Shown here: piece by piece, positions 17,427 through 26,638 of the stretch
Layout of the letters: the number at the start of each line of letters is the position of its first letter
Numbering within the stretch: position 1 is the stretch's first letter
Source: Microbacterium hominis
Lineage (GTDB): Bacteria; Actinomycetota; Actinomycetes; Actinomycetales; Microbacteriaceae
DNA: 64,000 bases
Assembly (NCBI RefSeq): GCF_013282805.1
Contig: NZ_CP054038.1
Span: 1,302,001-1,366,000, forward strand
Reading direction: 5' to 3'
Translations under genes and position numbers: made by a program
Notes under the pieces: generated by a model
Databases searched by the model: none
Seen by the model: the letters and a program-made list of their open reading frames with translations, nothing else
Told to the model about the DNA's origin: nothing

Positions 17427-18659
17427 TCAGGCGAAGGCGGGGATGCCGGTGATGTCACGACCGACGATGAGGGTGTTCATGTCGTGGGTGCCCTCGTACG
17501 TGTAGATCGCCTCGGCGTCGGCGAAGTGCCGCGCGACGCCGTAATCGAGCTGGATGCCGTTGCCGCCGAGAATCTCGCGGCACAGTGCGACCACTCGACG
17601 CATGCGTTCGCTCACGGTGGCCTTCGCCATCGCCGACTGCTCGTCGGTGAGCGTGCCGGCATCCTGCAGCTGCGCGGTGCGGGTGCACAGCGCGATGGAT
17701 GCCGTGATCTCGGTCAAGCAGGTGACGAGCTTGCTCTGCACCAGCTGGTAAGAGCCGATCACGCGCCCGAACTGCTCCCGCGAGCGGGCGTAGGCGACGG
17801 CGGCCTCGTAGGCGCCGACGCCGTTGCCCAGGGCCTGCCAGGCCACGTCGGAGCGGGTCTGCCGAAGGATCAGTGCCACCTCGCGGAAGGAGTGCACGCG
17901 CGCCAGTCGAGCGCTGTCGGGCAGTCGCACATCGACGAGGGTGATGTCGGCATTCTCGACGGCGCGCAGGGACTGCTTGCGCTCGATCTTGGTCGCGGTG
18001 AAGCCGGGCGTGCCGCGGGTGACGAGGAAACCCTTGACCTTGCTGTCAGCGACATCTCGCGCCCAGATGACGACGATGTCGGCGAAGGTGGCGTTGCCGA
18101 TCCAGCGCTTCGCACCGTCGAGCACCCACTCGTCGCCGTCGCGGCGAGCGGTCGTGCGAATGCCGCGAGCCGTGTCAGAACCCGAGAACGGCTCGGTCAG
18201 GCCGAATGCGCCCACGATCTCGCCGCGAGCCATCTTCGGCAGGAGGTCGGCGCGCTGTTCATCGGATCCTCCGATCGCGACGGCGTTCATCGCCAGGCCG
18301 CTGTGGACCCCGGCCATCGTCGCCACCGAGGAGTCGACGCGGGCCATCTCGTAGCTGACCCATCCGCGGAAGAGCGCGGAGTTGTCGAATTGGGCGACCT
18401 CGGGAAAGCCGGCGCCGTACAGGCCGAGGTCGGCGAGCGGGCGGAAGACCTGTCGGGGGCTTTCGGCGCGCTCCCAGTACTCGTCGGCGATCGGAGCGAC
18501 CTCGCGCTCCAGGTACGCACGCAGGTCAGCCAGACGGAGGCGCTCGTCGGAGGTGAGCAGGTCGCGGTAGCGGTAGAAGTCAACCGGGTCGGCGACGTCG
18601 GCGTGCTGGGCGGCAGTTGCGACCTCGCGTTCGAGATCGATCGTGTCGGTAGTCGTCAT
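17427..18659 (-). CDS. Acyl-CoA dehydrogenase
   Basis: 410 residues with the flavoprotein layout: helical N-terminal domain, FGLTEPFSGSDTAR segment at the flavin/substrate site, and C-terminal helices with CREILGGNGI. The catalytic base is E389 in YEGTHDMN, the position used by glutaryl- and short-branched-chain dehydrogenases. It makes the enoyl-CoA from acyl-CoA. ATG at 18659 is chosen because GGAGGAGCATCA lies directly upstream; the frame extends to 18707 without support. It heads the operon 18659-14554 and is divergent from the hydrolase at 18804, with an operator-like site in the gap. Confidence 0.93.
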   Translation of the reverse strand: MTTTDTIDLEREVATAAQHADVADPVDFYRYRDLLTSDERLRLADLRAYLEREVAPIADEYWERAESPRQVFRPLADLGLYGAGFPEVAQFDNSALFRGWVSYEMARVDSSVATMAGVHSGLAMNAVAIGGSDEQRADLLPKMARGEIVGAFGLTEPFSGSDTARGIRTTARRDGDEWVLDGAKRWIGNATFADIVVIWARDVADSKVKGFLVTRGTPGFTATKIERKQSLRAVENADITLVDVRLPDSARLARVHSFREVALILRQTRSDVAWQALGNGVGAYEAAVAYARSREQFGRVIGSYQLVQSKLVTCLTEITASIALCTRTAQLQDAGTLTDEQSAMAKATVSERMRRVVALCREILGGNGIQLDYGVARHFADAEAIYTYEGTHDMNTLIVGRDITGIPAFA

Positions 18660-18744
18660 TGATGCTCCTCCGTCTTCCCTGACCTGGCCATCGTATAGCA
18701 AAAGCACCCATACGGGTGGTTTTGCCGCAGCATGCAGCGAGGGG

Positions 18745-18768
18745 CAAATCTCAGCGGCATCGGGTTTC
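18745..18768. promoter_or_regulatory. Operator-like pseudo-palindrome (copy D, weakest)
   Basis: CAAATCTCAG-CGGC-ATCGGGTTTC. The left arm matches the shared consensus at 9 of 10 bases, the right arm at about 5 of 10. It lies in the divergent gap between the acyl-CoA dehydrogenase operon and the hydrolase at 18804. Confidence 0.45.
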
Positions 18769-18803
18769 AGGAAACTCTAAAATGTGAGTGATCTAATAAA
18801 TTC

Positions 18804-19882
18804 ATGAGTGAGATCCCGTCTCCCCGTCCGAAGTCGACTCCGCGCCGTCGCTGGCTCCGCAGATTGCTGATCACGCTGGCCGCTGCCGCGGCGGTCGTCT
18901 TGACGGCCGGCATCGTCCTGTCGAACAACACCCAGATCATCGTCGGCGCGTTCCAGGGCTATCTGACGCAGAACTCCTTCGAGCCGCACAATCCCCCGAC
19001 GACCGGGTTCGTGATGACGGGGTGCGCTACGTGAACGATCTGGAGTACGGCACGGAGTATCCGAACAGTCACCTCGACATCTCCTACCCGGCCGACGCCC
19101 CCGACGGTCCACTGCCGACCATCGTGTACTCGCACGGCGGCGGCTACTTCGCCGGCGACAAGGTCCTCGGCGACCCGTTGGCCATCGACAGTGATGTCAA
19201 TTTCCTCTTCGACCGGTTCTTGGATGACGGATACGCGTTCGTCAACATCAACTACGCGCTCGTTCCCGAGTACCAGTTCCCGGTGCCCGTCTATCAGCTC
19301 GACCAGGCGCTCGCATTCCTGGTCGACCACGCCGACGAGTATCAGCTCGACATGGACAACGTGATCATCATGGGTTCCTCGGCGGGTGCCGCGATGACGG
19401 CCCAGTACGGAGCGGCGATCTCGAACCCCGAGTACGCACGCAGCCTCGACTTCACGCCCTCCATCTCGAAGGACAGCGTGCGCGCCCTCGTCATCGACGA
19501 TGCCCCCATCGCCATCGATGACTTCGGCATCTCGGTGATGGGCCTGGTCGGGAACTACATCGACGGCACGACCCATCCCAGCGAAGAGGATCGGACGCGC
19601 TACGACCCCACCGACGACGTCACGGCCGGGTATCCGCCGACCTTCATGCTCGGCAGCAATTACGACGGCGACGGATACGCGCACGACATGGCGCTCCTGA
19701 GCGTGGCCCTCGAGGAGAACGAGGTGCAGCACGAGTTCTTCTACGAGCGCTACCCCGACGGGGGTGAGACGAATCACGGACTTCTCGGTGGCCTGATCTC
19801 CGATGACCCGATCGCGGTCCACGCCTACGACGCGATGATGTCGTTCCTCGATTCGACGGCGCCGGCAGCACCCGCGTCCTGA
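18804..19882 (+). pseudogene. Membrane-anchored alpha/beta hydrolase split by a frameshift
   Basis: The first frame (18804-19034) encodes a basic N-terminus, one transmembrane helix (LLITLAAAAAVVLTAGIVL) and a linker, then stops. A second frame, open through 19022-19882 (286 codons, first start GTG 19022), carries the hydrolase domain: YSHGGGYFAGD oxyanion motif, nucleophile in GSSAGAAM and a late histidine in TNHGLLGG. The two parts fit one protein if one base is missing near 18998-19022. This could be a true inactivating mutation, an assembly error next to GGGG, or two coupled genes using GTG 19022; no ribosome site is seen before that GTG, which disfavours the last. Confidence 0.7.
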
Positions 19883-19902
19883 CGTGAGTCGCTGCGGCGG
19901 CG

Positions 19903-19939
19903 GGCCCCTCAGAGTCTGTCTCTCAGGCTCTGAGGGGCC
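19903..19939. terminator. Hairpin terminator
   Basis: GGCCCCTCAGAG and its exact complement flank a 13-base loop, 20 bases after the hydrolase stop. It also separates it from the leaderless-type gene at 19969. Confidence 0.75.
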
Positions 19940-19956
19940 GGTTCGCGTCCGCGGCA

Positions 19957-19962
19957 TATCGT
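19957..19962 (+). promoter_or_regulatory. -10 hexamer for a leaderless mRNA
   Basis: TATCGT ends exactly six bases before the ATG at 19969, with no Shine-Dalgarno sequence. The same geometry occurs before at least six other genes in this window. Confidence 0.5.
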
Positions 19963-19968
19963 TGCATC

Positions 19969-20967
19969 ATGCTCGATCACGTCGCGGTCGCCGATGTGCC
20001 CCTTCCGATCCCGTCCCGAAGGCTCAACGCGGAGGCCGGCCTGCGAGCCTTTCCGCTGGCAGGCGCCGAGTGCGTCGTCGGGTGGGTGGAAGGGCGGCAA
20101 TCGTACCGAGCGGGCGTTTTGGATGCCTCAGACGGGTCGTTGCGGGGAGCGGCGCCGATCAGGGGCGCCCTTGCGGGTCATCTGGCTGATGACCGGTTCG
20201 TCTGGATGCTGACGGACTACGGGCTACAGGAAGTCGATCGCGAGACCTTCTCGGTGCTGCGCACCCTCCGCGCCGGCCTGCCGAAATATGCGTCGCGCCT
20301 GCTTGCGGTCGGCCCGCACCATGCGCTCGTCGTCGTGAAGTATGGCCAGTCGCATTCGCTCGTGAATCTTCAGACGATGACGATCACCCACAGGATCAGG
20401 GTGCCCGAGCCCGCGGTCGCCCTCCCCGCCGACGAGGAGACCGTGCTGCTGAGCCTCCGCTACGGCATCCGTGCTCGGCTCGCCGCCGACTTCGGCAAGA
20501 TCATCCGCCGCGACGCTGTCCCACGCGGGACGGGCGCGAGTGTGGATGGGGTCCGAGCGATTTATGTGACAGGCGTCCCCGAGGAGCCGTCCGCACTCGT
20601 GCGGGAGGTCGGGCTCGACCCCGAGCGCTACGTCGATCTCGCACCGACCGGCACCCTGGCATGGCTGGGCGCGGACGGGCTGGCTGCGGTCGCTTCCGTG
20701 GATGCCGGGGTTTCCTGTGTCCATGGCGTCTGCACGTCGGGCGAGATCGTCGCCAGCGATGGGGACCCGAACTCCGGCATCAGCCGGCTCGTCGTCCTGG
20801 ACGCAGATGGCCAGACTCCGACCGCTGCGCACGAGTTCCGCGAGAAGGCCGGAATGCTCGCCGCGCTGCCGGAATCCGCGGTGCTCGCAACTCCCCGGTT
20901 GTTCGGAGACGCGCGTGGCGGCTTCGAACTGCTGCGATGGAGTGGCTCAGGCGCTGCCTCAGCGTGA
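19969..20967 (+). CDS. Hypothetical protein, possible beta-propeller
   Basis: 332 residues, not recognised. There is no signal peptide or membrane helix. The sequence is rich in short hydrophobic strands separated by polar turns and contains repeating forms such as DRFVWMLTDYGLQEVDRETF and GPHHALVVVKYGQSHSLVNL, which would suit a WD/PQQ-like propeller (inference). It has a TATCGT hexamer six bases upstream and probably a leaderless message. Its last three codons overlap the end of the convergent hydrolase at 20959. Nothing ties it to the catabolic genes except position. Confidence 0.75.
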   Translation: MLDHVAVADVPLPIPSRRLNAEAGLRAFPLAGAECVVGWVEGRQSYRAGVLDASDGSLRGAAPIRGALAGHLADDRFVWMLTDYGLQEVDRETFSVLRTLRAGLPKYASRLLAVGPHHALVVVKYGQSHSLVNLQTMTITHRIRVPEPAVALPADEETVLLSLRYGIRARLAADFGKIIRRDAVPRGTGASVDGVRAIYVTGVPEEPSALVREVGLDPERYVDLAPTGTLAWLGADGLAAVASVDAGVSCVHGVCTSGEIVASDGDPNSGISRLVVLDADGQTPTAAHEFREKAGMLAALPESAVLATPRLFGDARGGFELLRWSGSGAASA

Positions 20968-21912
20968 GTGCTCTTCGTGAGGCCTGGCGTATCCCTGTCG
21001 CACGAGCCAGTCGTCGTAGACACCGGCGAAGCGCATGCTGTCCGTTCCCGGACGCCCCAAGCCGAACCCGTGGTCTCCGGATTGGAAGAGGTGCGTCTCC
21101 ACGGGAGCGCCCGCGTTCTTCCAGACCGTCTCGATGTTCTTCGCATCCGCCACGGTCGTGTCGGGATCGGCCGCGGCGATCAGCAGCGAAGTGTCGGCAG
21201 GATGCACATTCTCGACGTGGTCGAGGCCGTAGACGGACGCGGCGATGTTCGGCCGAGTCGCGGCGTCGTCGCCGGTCAGCGTTCCCAGCGTCGCTATGGC
21301 ACCGGCGGAGAACCCCGTCATGCCCACGCGCCGAGGGTCGATGCCGAGGCGAACGGCGTTCTCCCGAACGAAGCGCACCGCCTGCCGGGCATCCGAAATC
21401 GCAGCAGCGCGCCCGGGGGAGATGCCGTCCTTCAGGCCTCTGGTGATCACGCTCCAGGCGACGCCGATCGTCGGAGTTCGTATCCGGTACTTGAGGACGA
21501 AGGCCGTGATCCCGCGCTCGGCGAGGAACTGTCCGATCTCGATTCCTTCGACGTCCCAGGCGAGGGCTCCGAAGGCGCCGCCCGGCAGCACGATCATCGC
21601 CGCCCCCGTCGCGGTGTCAGGATGCGGGCGGATCGCGGTCACGGTCGGGACCGAGACGTTCTGGATGGTGTTCACCGAGCGCCAGCCCTGATCCGCCAGT
21701 ACGCGCGTCTCGCTGTGGGTCACCGACAGTTCGACGTCGGGGCGACCCGTTCTGATGCGCTCGACCGGCCACGCGGGGTCGTCCGGCGGGCCCGGCCGGC
21801 CGGTCTGCGGCCGCGTGACCCGGGCCAGTGCGAAAGCGCCCCCACCGACGGCAAGGGCCGCGATGCCCGCGGCGACGGCGACGATCACTTCACGTTTCAT
21901 GTGACTTCTCAC
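20959..21912 (-). CDS. Membrane-anchored or exported alpha/beta hydrolase, feruloyl/acetyl-xylan esterase-like
   Basis: 317 residues. An N-terminal hydrophobic stretch (VIVAVAAGIAALAVGGGAFALA) should anchor or export it, followed by a catalytic domain closely similar to the cytoplasmic protein at 8986: VLPGGAFGALAWDVEG, nucleophile in GFSAGAIATLG, AAADPDTTV and GDHGFGLGRPGTDS. So the same activity appears to exist inside and outside the membrane. The frame starts at 21912; the in-frame ATG at 21900 (MKREV) is a plausible alternative with GAGAAG upstream. It follows the metallo-hydrolase gene directly, overlapping its stop. Confidence 0.88.
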   Translation of the reverse strand: MRSHMKREVIVAVAAGIAALAVGGGAFALARVTRPQTGRPGPPDDPAWPVERIRTGRPDVELSVTHSETRVLADQGWRSVNTIQNVSVPTVTAIRPHPDTATGAAMIVLPGGAFGALAWDVEGIEIGQFLAERGITAFVLKYRIRTPTIGVAWSVITRGLKDGISPGRAAAISDARQAVRFVRENAVRLGIDPRRVGMTGFSAGAIATLGTLTGDDAATRPNIAASVYGLDHVENVHPADTSLLIAAADPDTTVADAKNIETVWKNAGAPVETHLFQSGDHGFGLGRPGTDSMRFAGVYDDWLVRQGYARPHEEHSR

Positions 21913-22808
21913 TGGATGTTCGAAGCGCGGAACGACAAGGTGGCGCCGTCGAGTTCGTAGTGACCGCTGTCGAGGACCTCGGCGCTCACATCGCCTTCGA
22001 TCAGATCAGTGGCGGGGTGGTCCAGCTTCTTGAGGAAGGAGCTGTCGAGAGGGTCGGCGTGGCCGGGGTAGACGACGTCGAAATCGCCCTCGTCGGCCAA
22101 CTGCTCGAGGCGGCGGATCGAATCCCGATAGGTGCTGACACTCAGACTCTCGGGCAGGTCGAGGAGCACACCACCTTGGGCCACCATGTCGCCGGCGTAC
22201 AGCGCTCCCACTTTCTCATCGATCAACCCGATGGATCCCGGTGTGTGCCCCGGGATCGGCACGATGCTGATGCGTCGGTCACCCAGGTCGAAGGAGCCGG
22301 TCTCAGGCAGTGGGAGGAAGTCGTCGCTGGTCGGCATCGCCATCGTGGCGTCGTCGGCATATCGGGTGAGCCACCGCAGCGGCGCGGGCACGTCGGGGAG
22401 GACAGCCTCGATGGTCTCCGGCTGGTTGTAGTCGTGATAGACGTCGGCCTCGTCTTCGGAGAGGTAGACGTCGTCGAAGTAGTGGTTCCCGTGGGTGTGG
22501 TCGTAGTGTCCGTGGGTGTTGACGACCGTGACGGGAAGGTCGGTGATCTCGCCGATCGCGGCAGGAAGGTCGTTCAGGCCGTTTCCGGTGTCGATCAGGA
22601 GGGCTCCGGTGGTGCCGACGATCAGGTACTGCTGCGTGACGTTCAGCCCATCGGAGAATCGGTAGGTGGACTCGTTGAGCTGGGTCGCCTCGGGGATCCT
22701 CACGTCACCGAGCGAATGACGCCAGACGTTGAGCCCGATGACGCCTGCGACGATCACGCCCGCGAAGACGGCTGCAGCGATGACGAGCTTCCTCGTACTT
22801 TTCTTCAT
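21909..22808 (-). CDS. Membrane-anchored metallo-beta-lactamase-fold hydrolase
   Basis: 299 residues. A basic start and a hydrophobic segment (LVIAAAVFAGVIVAGVIGL) indicate export or anchoring. The zinc motif is NTHGHYDHTHGN, with further ligands in IPGHTPGSIG and VYPGHAD, the pattern of glyoxalase II/lactonase-like MBL proteins. ATG at 22808 is preceded by GGAAGGTG and is preferred to the frame start at 22853. It forms an operon with the exported esterase behind it, and an operator-like palindrome lies about 80 bases upstream. Possible roles are hydrolysis of lactones or thioesters; the substrate is unknown. Confidence 0.86.
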   Translation of the reverse strand: MKKSTRKLVIAAAVFAGVIVAGVIGLNVWRHSLGDVRIPEATQLNESTYRFSDGLNVTQQYLIVGTTGALLIDTGNGLNDLPAAIGEITDLPVTVVNTHGHYDHTHGNHYFDDVYLSEDEADVYHDYNQPETIEAVLPDVPAPLRWLTRYADDATMAMPTSDDFLPLPETGSFDLGDRRISIVPIPGHTPGSIGLIDEKVGALYAGDMVAQGGVLLDLPESLSVSTYRDSIRRLEQLADEGDFDVVYPGHADPLDSSFLKKLDHPATDLIEGDVSAEVLDSGHYELDGATLSFRASNIQ

Positions 22809-22889
22809 GTCACCTTCCGGCTGTGGTTGAATGCCCGTCCAAATGCGCAGCACCAGCGCATGGTGGATCTCACGCGGATTCCCTACACC

Positions 22890-22913
22890 AAAGTCTCAGT
22901 AGAGCAATATTTT
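22890..22913. promoter_or_regulatory. Operator-like pseudo-palindrome (copy C)
   Basis: AAAGTCTCAG-TAGA-GCAATATTTT; left arm 9 of 10 and right arm 6 of 10 to the consensus, with the same TAGA spacer as copy A. On the minus strand it overlaps TAAAAT, a good -10 for the metallo-hydrolase operon. Confidence 0.58.
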
Positions 22914-23055
22914 ACCGGGGTCCCGGTTCCCAGTCTGAACGCTAAGCAGTCCGTCGGGCGCGAGCCTCAGACCTCCACACGTCTTGCAGATCGAGGTGTG
23001 CGCCTGCTGACGCGGGCGCGCCGGCACCACCTCTCGTATGGAGGAGAGGCGGTGC

Positions 23056-26000
23056 GTGGTGTCGGTGTCGATGCGGGTGATGAGCGCGGGGGATGGGTAC
23101 AAGTACCTCCTCCGCACCGTCGCCGCGGCGGACGGTGACCGGCCGCTCTCCACCCCACTCTCCCGCTACTACGCCGAGGCCGGCACACCGCCGGGTCGCT
23201 GGCTCGGGAGCGGACTGCCGGCGCTGGCAGACGGCCGAATCGACGCGGGATCGCGGGTGTCGGAGGCCCAGCTCGAGTTGCTCCTTGGGATGGGGCGCGA
23301 CCCCGGGGCGGGCGCACCGCTCGGTCGGGCTTACCCCGTGTACGCGGCATCCGATGCGAGCCCCGACCGCGCCAACCCAGACACCCCAACGCCGACCCGC
23401 CGCCGCGCCGTCGCCGGGTACGACTTCACCTTCTCGCTACCGAAGTCGGCGTCCGTGCTCTGGGCGGTCGCCGATGCCAACACGCAGGCCACGATCGCGA
23501 CCGCGCACCACAAGGCGATCGACGACGTGCTCGCGTTCATGGAGCGGGAGGTCGTGGCGACCCGTGCCGGCGAAGCGGGCCGTGACGGCGCTGTCGCGCA
23601 GGTCGACGTGACGGGGCTCATCGCCGCAGCGTTCGATCACTTCGACTCGCGCGCGGGCGATCCGCAACTGCACACGCACGTCGTGGTGAGCAACAAGGTG
23701 CGCACCGTGTTCGACGGCAAGTGGCGCTCGCTCGATGGGCGCCCGCTGCACGCGGCGACGGTTGCGCTGTCCGAACTACACGCCGCCGCGTTCGCCGATC
23801 ACCTGGCGCGTGCGCTGGGCGTCGAGTGGGAGCGCCGCGCGCGCGAAGCCGACCGCAACCCGGTGTGGGCGGTCGCCACCGTTCCTGAGCATCTCGTCGC
23901 CGAGTTCTCGTCGCGCTCGCGTCACATCGACATCGAGAAGGATCGGCTGATCGACGAGTACATCGCCGCCCACGGGCGCGCGCCGTCGAAGGTGACCATC
24001 ATCCGCCTGCGCCAGAAGGCGACGCTCGCGACTCGTCCCGAGAAGCAACTCCGCTCGCTCGCGGATCTCACGCATGAGTGGCGAGCGCGAGCGAGTCGAC
24101 TGCTCGGCGTCGACGCGACCGTCTGGTCGCGCACTGCGGTGAATCACCGTGACCCTGCGCAGCCGATGCGCGCCGAAGACATCGAGCACAGCATCCTGGA
24201 CCAGCTCGCAGAGCGCGTTGTCGAAGCGGCAAGCGAGCGTCGATCGACGTGGACGCGCTGGAACCTCTACGCCGAAGCCGCGCGCCAAACGATGGGGTGG
24301 CGCTTCGCCGCAACCGAGGACCGCGAGGCGATCGTGGCCATGATCACGGATGCTGCGGAGCAGCGCTCCACGCGCCTCACACCACCCGAGCTCGCCGTCT
24401 CGCCCGCCGAGTTCCGACGTGCGGATGAGACGAGCGTCTTCCGCCCGCGCAACTCCGCGCGCTACTCATCGATTGCGCTGCTGGATGCGGAGGAGCGACT
24501 GCTCACTGCGTCGCAGGCGGCCTCTGCGCCGATGGTCAGTGTTGCAACTCTCGAGCGCGCCGAGCGCGCGCGCCGCAATCACGGGATCGTGCTCGGGGAT
24601 GATCAGCGCACAGCGCTCCACTCGATCGCAACCTCCGCGCGATCGCTCGACGTGTTGATCGGCCCGGCGGGTGCCGGAAAGACAACCGCGATGCACGCGC
24701 TCCGTCTCGCGTGGGAGCACGAGCACGGCCGAGGCTCGGTCATCGGGCTCGCACCGTCCGCGGCTGCCGCGCGCGAACTCGCCGATGACCTCGGCATCGC
24801 GACCGAAAACACCGCCAAGTGGTTGCACGAGCATCATCACGGTCGCGCGACGGTCCGTGCGGGTCAGCTCGTCATCATCGACGAGGCATCCCTCGCCGAC
24901 ACGCTCACGCTCGATCGCATCAACACACTCGCGACGCGGGCCGGGGCGAAGGTTCTCCTGGTGGGGGACTGGGCACAGCTGCAGTCGGTCGACGCCGGCG
25001 GTGCGTTCCGGATGCTCGTCGAGGCTCGCACCGATGCACCTGAGCTTGCTGACGTGCACCGCTTTCGCAATGCCTGGGAGAAGGAGGCATCCCTCGACCT
25101 GCGCAGCGGGCGAGTGCAGGCTCTCGATGCGTATGGCGCGCACGATCGGATCGCAGGCGGCGATGCCGACGCGATGGCGGATGCCGCGTACAGCGCATGG
25201 CTCCAAGACGTCTCGTCGGGCAGGTCGTCGGTTCTCGTCGCAGATACAGGCGAGGCGGTCGCCGCGCTCAATCGACGGGCGCGGGCCGAGTTGATCCTCA
25301 CTGGCGCCGTGGATGCCTCGGCCGAAGCACCCCTCCGAGGCGAGTCCGCAGCATCCATTGGTGACGTCATCATCACCCGCAAGAACGACCGCCGCCTGCG
25401 CTCGGGACGCGACTGGGTACGCAACGGCGCGCGCTGGAAGGTCGTCGCCGTTCGTCGAGACGGCTCGCTGCGCGTGCAGAACGCCGACCGCGCCGGCTCT
25501 CGACCACTCACGCTGCCTTCCGAGTACGTGGCTGAGAACGTAGACCTCGGCTACGCGGTGACCGCCTACCGCGCGCAGGGGATCACGACCGACACCGCGC
25601 ACGCCGTCCTCGAACCCGGAACGACGCGCGAGAACCTGTACGTCGCGATGACGCGGGGTCGAGCCTCGAACACCGCGTATGTGGTCGTGTCGCGCCCTGA
25701 CGACAATCACTCCGCTCGGCATCCCGGTGAGCGTCCGGATGCCACAGCCCGCGACATCCTCGCCGGCGTACTCGCTCACGTCGGCGCCGAGCTGTCGGCA
25801 CACGAGACGATCGCCTCCGAGCAGGAGGCTTGGGGATCGATCGCGCAACTCGCCGCCGAGTACGACACGATCGCGGCATCCGCACAACGGCCACGGTGGA
25901 CGAACCTCATCCACACGTGCGGGCTGCCCGTCGAACTGGCCGAAGCGGCGATCGAGTCCGATGCCTTCGGTGCGCTGACTGCGGGCCTTCGACGTGCCGA

Positions 26001-26556
26001 GGCGCTTGGCCGCAACGTCGAGACACTTCTGGCGCGGATCGTCGCCGCGCGTGGAGTCGACGACGCTCAGGATGCGGCGGCTGTGCTCCACGAGCGGCTC
26101 GAGCGAGTCCTCGTTCAGCCGTCGAGCGGCAGTTCGCGGGGGAATAGGGGTCGGCTGATCGCTGGCCTCATTCCGGAGGCGATGGGGGAGATGGATGCCG
26201 AGATGCGGCGTGCCCTCGACGAACGGGCGCATCTCGTCGAGGAGCGTGCGGCGGCGCTCGTCGATTCTGCGGTGGCGTCGGGGGAGAGGTGGGTCGCTTC
26301 GCTCGGACGAGTTCCCGTCGACGCGGCGCGCGCGGGTGCTTGGCGGCATCAGGCCCGAATCGTTGCCGCGTACCGTGACCGGTACGGCGTTTTCGAAGAT
26401 GACGCGCTTGGCGCACCCGCAACGTCACCGAACCAGCGGGTGGATGCCGCGGCCGCAGTCGCGGCGCGGGATCGCGCGATCTGGCTTTCGCGGGCAGATG
26501 CTCCTGCACAGCCGCACCGGGCGTCATCGCGCACGCGCGCTGTCCACAGCCCGTAG
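23056..26556 (+). CDS. Conjugative relaxase-helicase, MobF (TrwC/TraI) family
   Basis: 1166 residues. The relaxase domain starts with GDGYKYLL (Y15, Y17: candidate nicking tyrosines), contains YDFTFSLPKSASVLWA, and the metal site H195, H206, H208 (QLHTHVVVSNK). The Walker A motif GPAGAGKTT near residue 536 and DEASLADT begin the helicase part; YAVTAYRAQGIT is a late helicase motif. It nicks DNA at an origin of transfer and unwinds it during conjugation. GTG at 23056 is chosen because GGAGGAGAGG lies just upstream and covers the earlier ATG at 23038. No integrase, coupling protein or secretion genes are near. An oriT should lie close by but I could not identify it. Confidence 0.93.
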   Translation: MVSVSMRVMSAGDGYKYLLRTVAAADGDRPLSTPLSRYYAEAGTPPGRWLGSGLPALADGRIDAGSRVSEAQLELLLGMGRDPGAGAPLGRAYPVYAASDASPDRANPDTPTPTRRRAVAGYDFTFSLPKSASVLWAVADANTQATIATAHHKAIDDVLAFMEREVVATRAGEAGRDGAVAQVDVTGLIAAAFDHFDSRAGDPQLHTHVVVSNKVRTVFDGKWRSLDGRPLHAATVALSELHAAAFADHLARALGVEWERRAREADRNPVWAVATVPEHLVAEFSSRSRHIDIEKDRLIDEYIAAHGRAPSKVTIIRLRQKATLATRPEKQLRSLADLTHEWRARASRLLGVDATVWSRTAVNHRDPAQPMRAEDIEHSILDQLAERVVEAASERRSTWTRWNLYAEAARQTMGWRFAATEDREAIVAMITDAAEQRSTRLTPPELAVSPAEFRRADETSVFRPRNSARYSSIALLDAEERLLTASQAASAPMVSVATLERAERARRNHGIVLGDDQRTALHSIATSARSLDVLIGPAGAGKTTAMHALRLAWEHEHGRGSVIGLAPSAAAARELADDLGIATENTAKWLHEHHHGRATVRAGQLVIIDEASLADTLTLDRINTLATRAGAKVLLVGDWAQLQSVDAGGAFRMLVEARTDAPELADVHRFRNAWEKEASLDLRSGRVQALDAYGAHDRIAGGDADAMADAAYSAWLQDVSSGRSSVLVADTGEAVAALNRRARAELILTGAVDASAEAPLRGESAASIGDVIITRKNDRRLRSGRDWVRNGARWKVVAVRRDGSLRVQNADRAGSRPLTLPSEYVAENVDLGYAVTAYRAQGITTDTAHAVLEPGTTRENLYVAMTRGRASNTAYVVVSRPDDNHSARHPGERPDATARDILAGVLAHVGAELSAHETIASEQEAWGSIAQLAAEYDTIAASAQRPRWTNLIHTCGLPVELAEAAIESDAFGALTAGLRRAEALGRNVETLLARIVAARGVDDAQDAAAVLHERLERVLVQPSSGSSRGNRGRLIAGLIPEAMGEMDAEMRRALDERAHLVEERAAALVDSAVASGERWVASLGRVPVDAARAGAWRHQARIVAAYRDRYGVFEDDALGAPATSPNQRVDAAAAVAARDRAIWLSRADAPAQPHRASSRTRAVHSP

Positions 26557-26638
26557 TGGGTGGTTCTATCAACGTCGGAAGGGCGGGCGTAGCCTGTGCG
26601 CAACCGCAGGATCCACGCCTGAAGGAGAGGCCTGGCCC

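Noticed and set aside
24466..26349. 627-codon minus-strand frame
   Set aside because: It lies fully within the relaxase gene, which has clear motifs; no domain can be seen in the antisense product.
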